DNA of 64,000 bases, from positions 16,790 through 80,789 of the forward strand of contig JAKPQD010000288.1 of assembly GCA_029572965.1 (NCBI GenBank), given 5' to 3'. The DNA is from Bacteroidota bacterium (GTDB taxonomy: Bacteria; Bacteroidota; Bacteroidia; Bacteroidales; DTGW01). Each line of letters begins with the position of its first letter. Positions within the stretch are counted from its first letter, which is position 1. A program made the position numbers and the translations under genes. The notes beneath the pieces were generated by a model, which ran no database searches, was not told the origin of the DNA, and saw only the letters and a program-made list of their open reading frames with translations. Below, one piece after another: positions 46,169-54,185 of the stretch.

Positions 46169-46331
46169 AGGCCTATTTACAAACTCTTTACCTATAACGC
46201 ACAACCCTACTAACCGATTTTACCGGGTTCATCAGGGCTGACCCGGTAAGTTCTATAGGTATTGTCCCTTTCGGGAAAAAGCCTCCTAATGATTAATTGG
46301 TGTTTAACCTTAGCATCCCTGTAAATAGCCT
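46169..46331. repeat. Three nested inverted repeats (possible structured RNA)
   Basis: AGGCCTATTTAC (46169-46180) pairs with GTAAATAGCCT (46321-46331) with one bulge; inside, ACCTATA (46190-46196) pairs with TATAGGT (46254-46260); innermost, TTACCGGGT (46220-46228) pairs with ACCCGGTAA (46241-46249). A TCCC/GGGA hairpin lies between (46265-46276). Nothing coding was recognised here, apart from a gene fossil that begins at its right end. Confidence 0.45.
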
Positions 46332-46487
46332 TTGGCTGTCGGAAGCCCTGCCGATGTTACAAAAGCCGTTAAAGACCTGCTTGACAGTATAACAGACAAG
46401 CCAAAAGTGCTTCTTTCGTGCGGAGGGGGCATGCCGCCTAATGTTTCTACCGAAAATATCAGGGCTTTTATTGAGGCTACAAAATAA
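46329..46487 (+). pseudogene. Fossil 3' end of a uroporphyrinogen-decarboxylase-like gene
   Basis: One frame reads PLAVGSPADVTKAVKDLLD, then KPKVLLSCGGGMPPNVSTENIRAF and stops at 46487. This resembles the C-terminus of the UroD/MtaA/CmuA family, where a glycine-rich CGGGxPP...N-I-x-A-F segment ends the barrel. A stop (TAG at 46326) precedes it and the other 85% of the gene is absent. It has no start codon of its own and is not expected to make protein. Confidence 0.65.
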
Positions 46488-46563
46488 TTACTACTTTTTT
46501 TATTTCGAGAAGGGTAAATGCCCGCGATTTTTATAATTTTATGTTACTTAACCAATAAGTAAT

Positions 46564-47529
46564 ATGAAAAAGCTCCCTTTTGAAATAAAGATTACCCTGA
46601 TATATATATTTCTGGGGGCAATGTGGATACTGTTTTCTGACAGGCTTGTGGTCAGTTTTACCAGTGATATACGCAAAATACAAACACTATCGACATACAA
46701 AGGCTGGTTTTACGTATTAACCACCGGCTTGCTGTTTTACTTTTTAAAAAAAAAAGAAATAAAACGCCGAAATGAGCTTTATCACGAGCTTTTGGAAGCC
46801 AAAAAGAAAGCCGAAGAAGCTGACCGTCTCAAATCTGCATTCCTAGCCAACCTTTCGCATTATATCCGCACACCAATGAACAGTATCCTTGGATTTGTAG
46901 AACTGTTGAAAGAAAAAGACCTTTCAGCTCAAAAACAGGAGCTTTTTTTGTCTTATATTAATAGCCAAAGCTATCACCTTCTTCAGGTAATTTCGAGTAT
47001 TATTGAAATTTCTAAGATTCAGGAAAACCAATACGAAATCAATAAAAGCTTATTTAGCCTCAACGAACTTTTGCGCAAGATAGTCATCAATGCAAATATT
47101 GAGATAAAAAGGCTGAACAAACCTGTTGTTGTAAATGCCCCTTTTGAAATGACAGGCCAAAATATTGAACTATATACCGATAAGGATATAGTAGAGCAGA
47201 TATTATCAAACCTGGCATCAAATGCTGTCAATTTTACCCCGAAAGGAGAAATCATGATTGGTTACAACATAAGCGAAAAACAGGTTGAAATATTTGTTAA
47301 AGATACAGGCGTAGGTGTTTCGGAAGAGACACAAAAAGCATTGTTTAAAGATTTTCTTTACACTTCTTTTTACACTTGTTCGGAAGGCGAAGGAGCTGGT
47401 TTAGGCTTGCATCTTTCATCAAAATTGGCAATGCTTATTGGTGGAGAATTGAAATTGAAGTACACAAACAAAAATGGCAGTGAATTTTGCTTATACCTGC
47501 CATTGAATTTGAGAGCTGACGCTAATTAG
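46564..47529 (+). CDS. Membrane sensor histidine kinase with atypical H-box
   Basis: 321 aa. Two hydrophobic segments (about 9-27 and 46-62) frame a very short periplasmic loop, then a coiled linker rich in Lys/Glu. HisKA H-box: LANLSHYIRTPMNSILGFVELL, His99 followed by Tyr100 where Glu or Asp is almost universal. HATPase N-box EQILSNLASNAVNFTP, G1 DTGVGV and G2 GAGLGLHLS are present. The family's general base being replaced may impair autophosphorylation or phosphatase action. The partner regulator is not adjacent. Confidence 0.9.
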   Translation: MKKLPFEIKITLIYIFLGAMWILFSDRLVVSFTSDIRKIQTLSTYKGWFYVLTTGLLFYFLKKKEIKRRNELYHELLEAKKKAEEADRLKSAFLANLSHYIRTPMNSILGFVELLKEKDLSAQKQELFLSYINSQSYHLLQVISSIIEISKIQENQYEINKSLFSLNELLRKIVINANIEIKRLNKPVVVNAPFEMTGQNIELYTDKDIVEQILSNLASNAVNFTPKGEIMIGYNISEKQVEIFVKDTGVGVSEETQKALFKDFLYTSFYTCSEGEGAGLGLHLSSKLAMLIGGELKLKYTNKNGSEFCLYLPLNLRADAN

Positions 47530-47545
47530 ACAAAAGTTAGATATT

Positions 47546-50500
47546 TCAAGCCAGCGGTATTGAAATAAAAAACTCGCTCCCCTCTCCCATTTTGCTTTCG
47601 ACCCATATTTTGCCATTATGTTTACGAATAAAATCCTGACAAATCAACAAGCCCAGGCCCGTGCCTTTTTCGCCTATGGTACCAGGTTTTGAGTCAATAT
47701 TAGTTACCTTAAAAAGGTTTTCTTTTACCACAGGAGTTAACCCTTCGCCTTCATCCCTAACCGAAAATATCATTTCGGTATCTGCATAATTTGTAGTAAG
47801 ATAGATGGTTTTGCCTTTAAAACTATATTTAATAGCATTAGATACGAGGTTACGAACAACAGTGCCCATCAGGTTAGGGTCTGCATTTATTAATTTTTGG
47901 GAGCCATTAACCACCTCTGTTATTTTTAAATCTTTTCTTTGAGCCAGTTGGCTTAAAACGCGCAATTCATTACTAACACACACTGAAAAAGCCATTGGTT
48001 CAGGATGGAAGCTGATTACCTCTCTTTGCGACCTGGACCAATCAAGCAGATTGGTAAGCATATAAAATGTTTGTTTTGACGAATCGAGGATAAAATTCAA
48101 CTGGGTCTCCACTTTTTCAGGAGGATAATTTTTGAAATTTTTAATTAGGAGCTCGCTATAACCTATCAGGGCATTGAAAGGCCCTCTTAAGTCATGAGCC
48201 AGGATAGAAAACAATTTATCTTTGGTGGTATTGAGAAGGCTCAGCTGGTCGCGCTGGGCTTTAAGCTCTTCGGCCTGTTCAAGCACCCTTGTCTGTTGTT
48301 CCACAAGCTGTTCATTGGTTATTTTAATCTCTTCAGCCTGTTCTTCAATTTGTTGCTGACGTTCTTCAAGCAGTACATTGGTTTCGTTGAGTACAATATT
48401 ATATGCCTGAAGTTCCTGGCTTTGCCGCAAAATTTCTTCCTGAGCTTGTTTTTGTTCTGTTACATCCTTTAAAATGCCGACTAACCCGATTACTTTTCCT
48501 TCGCTGCTGAAAATAGGGCATTTGGTTGTAGAAAGGACCCGTTCTTGCCCGTTGACGATTCTTTTACTTTCTTGATTGACAAGAGCTACCCCGGAAGCCA
48601 TAATCTCTTGTTCTTCTTTATAATAAGCTTCGGCTATTTCTTTGGGATAAAAATCAAAATCAGTTTTGTTAAGGAACTCTTTCTCATCTTTAGCCCCCAT
48701 AAACTGTACCTTAGCTTTGTTGATGACAATAAAGCGAGATTTGGTGTCTTTAATAAAAATATAGTCGGGCATGTTGTTTATCAGCGTTTTGAGTTGGTTA
48801 CGCTCGTTCAGTATAGTTTGGTTTGCTTTCAGGGTAATATTGACATATACCCTGAATAGAATATACCCGGCCACCAATGACAACAACAATGCTATAAGGA
48901 CTTTAAACCACCATGTAGCCCACCAGGGAGGAAGTATAATAATTTTTAGGGCTTTCCCGGTCTCGTTCCACACGCCATCGTTATTGGCTGCTTTCACTTT
49001 AAAAACATATTCGCCGGGAGGTAATTTGACGTATGTTGCTTTAGTCTTGTTATATACATTGTTCCATTCTTTTTCATATCCTTCCAGAATGTAGGTAAAT
49101 TGGTTAAATTCTGGAGAATTATATTGTAAAGCAGCAAATTCAAAAGAAATTACATTGTCCATATAGGAAAGGACAATTTTATCCGTTTCAAGGATGTTTT
49201 TTTTGAGTATGGCTTTTCCTCTGACAAGCTCGCCAACTCCAACACTTTTATTGAATAGTTTAAAATCAACAATCGCCACAGAGGGGACAACAAGGTTTTC
49301 TTTGATACTATCGGGATGAAAACAATTGTAGCCGTTTGTTCCTCCAAAATACATCATGCCGGTACTCTTATCTTTATAGGCCGAGTTAGGCAAAAATTCG
49401 CTTCCCTGCAAACCATTGCTCACGTTAAATGTTTTTACTTTATAAGAAACTTTATTAAACCTCGACAATCCTTTTGAAGTGCTAATCCAAAGGTTTTCAT
49501 TATTATCTTCGAGGATACTGCAAATATATCCATCAACCAAACCGTTATTTTCAATATTAAAAAGCTTGAACGATGGTTTTTTATTGCTATTGAGCATTTT
49601 ATTCAGGCCCCGCGATGTGCCTATCCACAATTCTCCTTTTTTATCTTCAAAAATAACATTGACCTCATTTGAGCTTATCGAAAGGCTATTTTGAGCATCA
49701 TAGCTATACCGGACAAAACAATCATGCTCTCTGTCGTATTTATTTAACCCGCCACCCACAGTAGCAATCCATAAAACGCCCTGACGGTCTTCTATAATTG
49801 AAGAAATTATATCGCTGCCAATACTTGCAGAGTCTAAAGGATTATGTAAATATTGTCGGAAGGCGTTTTTAACCGGATCATACCTGACAAGCCCGCCATC
49901 ATAGTTGCCAAGCCAAAGGTAACCAAACCTGTCCTCGCAAATAACCTGAATGTGAGTATCTGAAGCTTTGGCAGGGTCATAGTAAAACCTGTAAAAACGC
50001 TTATTGGCCAAATCAAACCTGTTCAGCCCCGATTCGGTGCCTATCCATATTCTGCCTTTTTTGTCGGTAAAAATTGCTTTTATTGAATTGTTGCTAATAC
50101 TATAAGGATTTTCAGGTTGATATACAAAATGTTCCCAGGTATTTGTTTTCTTATTAAAATAATTAAGCCCTCCAAAATTTGTACCCACCAAAAGGTTGCC
50201 AGCTTTATCAATACAAAATGCACGTACAGCCCTGTCATTCATACTATTTTGTTGGCCAGGTTGAATGTTGATGTGGTTAAACTGCATTTTTCTTTTATCA
50301 ACTTTATTGAGCCCATAATTGGCAGTACCTATCCACAATACCCCGGTTTTATCTTCAAATATGGCATAAATAGTATTGCCACTAATGCTGTTGGGATCAA
50401 GCGGGTCATTCTTAAATTGATAAAATTTGTCTTTTTCTGCTTTTTGATTATTATTTTCTTCACTGTTATAAATGAGTTGATTAAGGCCTCCACCCCATGT

Positions 50501-51409
50501 ACCTATCCAGAGGTTGCCAGAAAAATCTTTGTACAACCTATATACCTTATCACTTAAAATGCCGTTTTTATCGCTTTTATCAAACCTGTACCTGACAACC
50601 CTGTTAGAAGGTTGTTCTATTTTGTTCAGCCCGGCTTCCCATGTGCCTATCCAAATATTTCCATCTTTGTCTTCACAAATTGAGGTACAGTTATTATCAC
50701 TCAGGCTATTAGCATTACCGCGTTGGTGATATATATTGTTAAAAAGCTTTTTAGCTGCATCCCATTTGCTTACCCCGTTTTTAGTAGCTATCCAGATATT
50801 CGTTTTCGAATCCTGGTAAATAGTATTTACATTATCGTTGGCTAAAGAATTTTGGTTTAATGAATCATAAACATAATGTACAAAGCTAATTTTTTGAGGC
50901 AAAGTATTGTTTTTTAAATATTTTGCTTCTATCACGTTGACACCTCCCCCCCAGGTAGCAATCCAAATATTTCCCTGGGGATCTTCATAAATGGTATTTA
51001 TTAAATTATCGCTAATACTATGTTTATCTGCGGGATTGTGGCGATAAGAAACAAAAGCATCTTTTTCTCTGATGTACCTGTTAAGGCCTCCGCCCCATGT
51101 GCCTATCCAAAGATCCCCGGCCTTGTCCACCATTAACGATTTGATAAAATTATCGCTAATACTATCGTCACTTTGTCTGCTGCTTAAATAAGTTTTAAAG
51201 TGGCTTCCGTCGTATCGGTGTAAGCCATAATATGTACCTAACCACAAAAAACCTTCTTTATCCTGCACTATTGCTGTAACTGAAGTTGAAGGCAACCCTT
51301 GTTTTTCGGACAAATGTTCAAAGTTTAATTTACTCTGTGAGTGCAGACCAATGCATAATAAAAGGAATAGACCTGTAAAATATTTGGGGGGGCATTTAAT
51401 GGTCAGCAT
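47546..51409 (-). CDS. Reg_prop/Y_Y_Y two-component propeller sensor kinase with PAS
   Basis: 1287 aa. Signal-peptide-like N-terminus (FTGLFLLLCIGLHSQS). About 14 Reg_prop repeats follow, e.g. EDKDGNIWIGTWEAGLNKI, forming two seven-bladed propellers, then a Y_Y_Y domain and a membrane helix near 835-855 (WFKVLIALLLSLVAGYILF). The cytoplasm holds a PAS domain (LINNMPDYIFIKDTKSRF), a long coiled coil, HisKA with H-box ILAHDLRGPFNALIGY (His1072) and HATPase (VVRNLVSNAIKYSF, DEGEGL, GTGLGLLIC). Unlike classic hybrid two-component systems it lacks receiver and AraC domains, so it needs a separate regulator. Such propeller sensors usually detect extracellular glycans in Bacteroidota. Confidence 0.92.
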   Translation of the reverse strand: MLTIKCPPKYFTGLFLLLCIGLHSQSKLNFEHLSEKQGLPSTSVTAIVQDKEGFLWLGTYYGLHRYDGSHFKTYLSSRQSDDSISDNFIKSLMVDKAGDLWIGTWGGGLNRYIREKDAFVSYRHNPADKHSISDNLINTIYEDPQGNIWIATWGGGVNVIEAKYLKNNTLPQKISFVHYVYDSLNQNSLANDNVNTIYQDSKTNIWIATKNGVSKWDAAKKLFNNIYHQRGNANSLSDNNCTSICEDKDGNIWIGTWEAGLNKIEQPSNRVVRYRFDKSDKNGILSDKVYRLYKDFSGNLWIGTWGGGLNQLIYNSEENNNQKAEKDKFYQFKNDPLDPNSISGNTIYAIFEDKTGVLWIGTANYGLNKVDKRKMQFNHINIQPGQQNSMNDRAVRAFCIDKAGNLLVGTNFGGLNYFNKKTNTWEHFVYQPENPYSISNNSIKAIFTDKKGRIWIGTESGLNRFDLANKRFYRFYYDPAKASDTHIQVICEDRFGYLWLGNYDGGLVRYDPVKNAFRQYLHNPLDSASIGSDIISSIIEDRQGVLWIATVGGGLNKYDREHDCFVRYSYDAQNSLSISSNEVNVIFEDKKGELWIGTSRGLNKMLNSNKKPSFKLFNIENNGLVDGYICSILEDNNENLWISTSKGLSRFNKVSYKVKTFNVSNGLQGSEFLPNSAYKDKSTGMMYFGGTNGYNCFHPDSIKENLVVPSVAIVDFKLFNKSVGVGELVRGKAILKKNILETDKIVLSYMDNVISFEFAALQYNSPEFNQFTYILEGYEKEWNNVYNKTKATYVKLPPGEYVFKVKAANNDGVWNETGKALKIIILPPWWATWWFKVLIALLLSLVAGYILFRVYVNITLKANQTILNERNQLKTLINNMPDYIFIKDTKSRFIVINKAKVQFMGAKDEKEFLNKTDFDFYPKEIAEAYYKEEQEIMASGVALVNQESKRIVNGQERVLSTTKCPIFSSEGKVIGLVGILKDVTEQKQAQEEILRQSQELQAYNIVLNETNVLLEERQQQIEEQAEEIKITNEQLVEQQTRVLEQAEELKAQRDQLSLLNTTKDKLFSILAHDLRGPFNALIGYSELLIKNFKNYPPEKVETQLNFILDSSKQTFYMLTNLLDWSRSQREVISFHPEPMAFSVCVSNELRVLSQLAQRKDLKITEVVNGSQKLINADPNLMGTVVRNLVSNAIKYSFKGKTIYLTTNYADTEMIFSVRDEGEGLTPVVKENLFKVTNIDSKPGTIGEKGTGLGLLICQDFIRKHNGKIWVESKMGEGSEFFISIPLA

Positions 51410-51708
51410 AAGTGTTTTCTTATTGTCCTTATAAATTTAATATACTTTTTTTTAATCTACATACATTCTTTCCATTTTTAATAACATATTAAACTTTATA
51501 TTTTGAGCAAAACAAAGAAACTATCCTGCCTTTTAAAGGCTTTTAAATTACGTCATTTAAGCAGTTAATTCTACTTTGAATATATTGAAACCATATTGTC
51601 CGGTAAATAAAATAGATACTTATAAATACTAGTAATATTGTTGATTAGAAACTGGTCGCCCCGCCAGGGCTTAATTTTAACGATGCTTAATTTTACTACA
51701 AACAGGAC

Positions 51709-51900
51709 GTCGCTAAGCGACTAAATAATAGCAGCGTAGCTGCGAACTGTTTGTAGGACAACCAAATACACCCAATGCTTCTAAGCCGCATAGCGGCGAA
51801 CTGTTTGTACCGGACAACAATGACATTGAAATACAATTACATATAGTTAAATAGTTAAAATATAAAGGTAAAAAAGCAACGTAGTTGCAACATCTTTGTA
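51709..51900. repeat. Cluster of short palindromic (REP-like) units
   Basis: Four units in the 673-bp gap 51410-52082, each a 5-bp stem with a 3-nt loop and a GTA- or TAA-type loop: GTCGCtaaGCGAC (51709-51721, reverse orientation), GCAGCgtaGCTGC (51731-51743), GCCGCataGCGGC (51785-51797), GCAACgtaGTTGC (51876-51888). The second and third are followed by the same GAACTGTTTGTA, the fourth by AACATCTTTGTA and the first preceded by its inverted ACTACAAACAGG counterpart. This is a dispersed palindrome family of the Bacteroidota type; no REP-associated transposase is in the window. The rest of the gap (51410-51650 and 51910-52082) shows only AT-rich sequence and one further short GCCC-cgcca-GGGC hairpin near 51658. 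Confidence 0.75.
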
Positions 51901-52082
51901 GTTCAATAAAACTGCCATAGTCATCAGGTACGATGCACCGATATAGCATATTATATGTTTCGCCACTAAGAGGCTTAACATTTACAGGCAACAATTTTCT
52001 AAAAAGATTTCGCAGCAATGCGGCTAACAGCAAGGGTTAACTAATCTGTCAAGGTAGAATTAACTATCTGTACGATAAAAAA

Positions 52083-52661
52083 TCACATTTTATACCTTAC
52101 CCCAAAACTAAAATTAAATATGTCAGCAGGCTTAATTTTCTTGTTTTTCAGGGCATACCAGATTTTATAATCAACAGTTCCTAACTCTGAATACAACGCA
52201 ACACGACTAACTCTCTTATCAACAGACAAGCACCGGGCATTACACCCTACCAAAGGCATGAGGTGCAAGGCATTGGGCAAATAGTAGTCATCAGGATATA
52301 AATCGGGGTAACGAATGTAAGTGTTCGAAGTAATGCCGTACAATACACACATGCCGGCATAAGAGCCCAATTCAAGGCTTGACAACTGTCCTTGCACAAA
52401 CTGGTACGATGCTTTTATGGCAAAAGAATGTACCCTCACGCCATTGAGCCGCTTGGGCAAATATCCATAATTGAGGTCAACATACAACTTGTCATCCATG
52501 TATGTTTGGCCCATCCCTACAGAAAGCAGTCCAATATTGCCGGCATATTGTACTTTCATGTAAGTTGGCCCCTTAGGCTCTATTACTGAATCTTTGTTGT
52601 TTTGTGCATAAATGCAGCTTGTAGAAAACAGTATGACCAATAAGACAAGTAATAATAACAT
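52083..52661 (-). CDS. Exported hypothetical protein, probable outer-membrane beta-barrel
   Basis: 192 aa with a signal peptide (MLLLLVLLVILFSTSCIYAQ). The mature part has alternating aromatic/polar strands (MKVQYAGNIGLLSVGMGQTY, LYVDLNYGYLPK, FSFGVRYKM) and a terminal GVRYKM typical of small Bacteroidota barrels. No catalytic motif. It follows the metallophosphoesterase gene by 8 bp on the same strand, so they are probably cotranscribed and the two may work together at the cell envelope, which is inference. Confidence 0.7.
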   Translation of the reverse strand: MLLLLVLLVILFSTSCIYAQNNKDSVIEPKGPTYMKVQYAGNIGLLSVGMGQTYMDDKLYVDLNYGYLPKRLNGVRVHSFAIKASYQFVQGQLSSLELGSYAGMCVLYGITSNTYIRYPDLYPDDYYLPNALHLMPLVGCNARCLSVDKRVSRVALYSELGTVDYKIWYALKNKKIKPADIFNFSFGVRYKM

Positions 52662-52668
52662 TTTAAGG

Positions 52669-53496
52669 TTAATTTAACTGTTCAATAATAGCCTTATCAT
52701 GGACAATACTAACAACAAAGCAGCTTTTATCCTTAACACAGCCAGAAACTATACTATGAATACCGTTCACCTTTTTATCAAGAAAACTATGATCATGCCC
52801 ATAAATGCATAAAATGGTATTTTGTGGAGTTACAATCTGATCAAATACAAGCTTATTTAAGCCTTCCATCTGATCTGACCAGGGGGGGATATGGGCCAAT
52901 ACAATATGTTTGTAAGCGCTGTCGGCCATTTCCTCTTTCAACCACTCGTACTTAGGCGATTTGTTGTTGTTTTCCCAAATAATATCATCAAACATCACAA
53001 ACTTGTACCGACCAACAATAAAGGACATATTGGGTTGGCCAAATACCTTATTGAAGATAACATAGCCATTTGAGCGATAGTCGTGATTGCCTATTACAGT
53101 AAATATTGGATATTTGCAATGCTCTACAGCATCAAGGTACCAAATATACTCCTGGGACAAACCGGCCTTGGTTACGTCGCCACAACAAACAACAAATTGC
53201 AATCCCTTTTGAAGGTTAATTTTATTTATGATTTCAGACAGTTTATCGTAATCGTTATGTGAATCAGAAAACACGGCAAACTTAAGAGTATCTTCATCGA
53301 ATGCAACTAATGATATATTTTCAGCCCTTACTGTATTAAAAACACTTGTTTTTACATTAGCATCGTAAGGGCTATACTCTATCATGTCAGAGCATGAACA
53401 AAAAACTATCATGTTTATGCACGCTATAAAGATTAGGCTTCGTAATATTTTTAAATTAAATGGCATGCTTGAAATTTTTAAAAATAAAGCTTTCAT
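52669..53496 (-). CDS. Lipoprotein metallophosphoesterase
   Basis: Calcineurin-like phosphoesterase with all five metal motifs: FAVFSDSHND, CCGDVT, VIGNHDYRS, VLAHIPPW and IYGHDHSF. From the ATG at 53496 (MKALFLKISSMPFNLK, 275 aa) a hydrophobic stretch LIFIACINMIVFCSC carries a possible lipidated Cys; an A-rich stretch before this ATG fits initiation in this lineage. A longer start at 53544 and a shorter one at 53466 are possible. The substrate is unknown; the cleft suggests a cyclic or linear phosphodiester. It pairs with the downstream barrel-like gene. Confidence 0.85.
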   Translation of the reverse strand: MKALFLKISSMPFNLKILRSLIFIACINMIVFCSCSDMIEYSPYDANVKTSVFNTVRAENISLVAFDEDTLKFAVFSDSHNDYDKLSEIINKINLQKGLQFVVCCGDVTKAGLSQEYIWYLDAVEHCKYPIFTVIGNHDYRSNGYVIFNKVFGQPNMSFIVGRYKFVMFDDIIWENNNKSPKYEWLKEEMADSAYKHIVLAHIPPWSDQMEGLNKLVFDQIVTPQNTILCIYGHDHSFLDKKVNGIHSIVSGCVKDKSCFVVSIVHDKAIIEQLN

Positions 53497-53771
53497 TTTT
53501 TGTTTTGCATTAAAGTAGTTTATTTTACTACTTAGACCTTCCAAATTTTTGAAAACTCAAAGGCCACCTGACTAATTCAACACGTATATATATGAAACAT
53601 CAAACAAATTTGTATAATAATAAAAAAACAAAAATTAGAATATCGGCAAAATGGACAAAAAAGGGGTTAAAACACTTACAATCAGCAGTCAAATGTGACT
53701 AAAAAAAACATACAACTAAAACAAAACTGCCCTCTTTATTAATCATCATCATTGTTTTTTTACTTTTGCAA

Positions 53772-53842
53772 AAAAGGCCCCGGGAAACCAAGAACAATTA
53801 AATAGAATGAAAAACCAAACAAAAACAACCCGGGGACCTTTT
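53772..53842. repeat. GGCCCCGGG stem-loop element, copy 1
   Basis: GGCCCCGGG (53776-53784) and CCCGGGGACC (53829-53838, with one extra A) flank a loop of about 44 nt containing AACAATTAAATAGAATG. T-rich sequence follows on both strands, so it may be a bidirectional terminator. It is nearly identical to copy 2 at 54109-54180. TACTTTTG (53761-53768), a promoter-like -7 box, directly precedes it on the plus strand. Confidence 0.65.
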
Positions 53843-53854
53843 ATATTCTATATA

Positions 53855-54058
53855 TTATATCCTTCTAAACAAGACAAACCCATTATTTATCTCTTTATTA
53901 GCCCAAGCCTTTAACCAGTCATCAATAAAGTTTGAACAAAAATGATAATCATTAAAATAAAAAGAAATAAAACATTTCCTTAAGTGGACAAAATAAGGTA
54001 TAAAGTGACTATTGTCACCGTTGAATTTTGTTATATTATTTTTACTAAACCAGTTCAT
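53855..54058 (-). CDS. Small hypothetical protein of doubtful status
   Basis: 67 aa (MNWFSKNNITKFNGDNSH ... INNGFVLFRRI), aromatic and lysine-rich, no signal, membrane or motif recognised. It lies precisely between the two GGCCCCGGG stem-loops, with one 13 bp after its stop. This makes a small transcribed unit possible, but composition cannot separate it from chance. It is flagged as low confidence. Confidence 0.25.
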   Translation of the reverse strand: MNWFSKNNITKFNGDNSHFIPYFVHLRKCFISFYFNDYHFCSNFIDDWLKAWANKEINNGFVLFRRI

Positions 54059-54108
54059 AAACTTTATTAAAATATTTACCTTTTTAAATCAAAAACAGCA
54101 TCTTAAAG

Positions 54109-54180
54109 AAAGGCCCCGGGAAACCATGAACAATTAAATAGAATGAAAACCAAAACCAAAAAAACAAACCCGGGGCCATG
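54109..54180. terminator. GGCCCCGGG stem-loop element, copy 2 (terminator of the RND operon)
   Basis: GGCCCCGGG (54112-54120) and CCCGGGGCC (54169-54177) are perfect complements around a 48-nt loop. On the minus strand a TTTCTTT follows, right after the RND-TolC stop at 54186. Between the arms, nearly every base matches copy 1. Confidence 0.7.
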
Positions 54181-54185
54181 TTTTT

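Noticed and set aside
51709..51900. CRISPR-like spaced repeats
   Set aside because: Repeats are short palindromes with differing arms, irregular spacing and mixed orientation; no repeat-spacer regularity and no cas genes.
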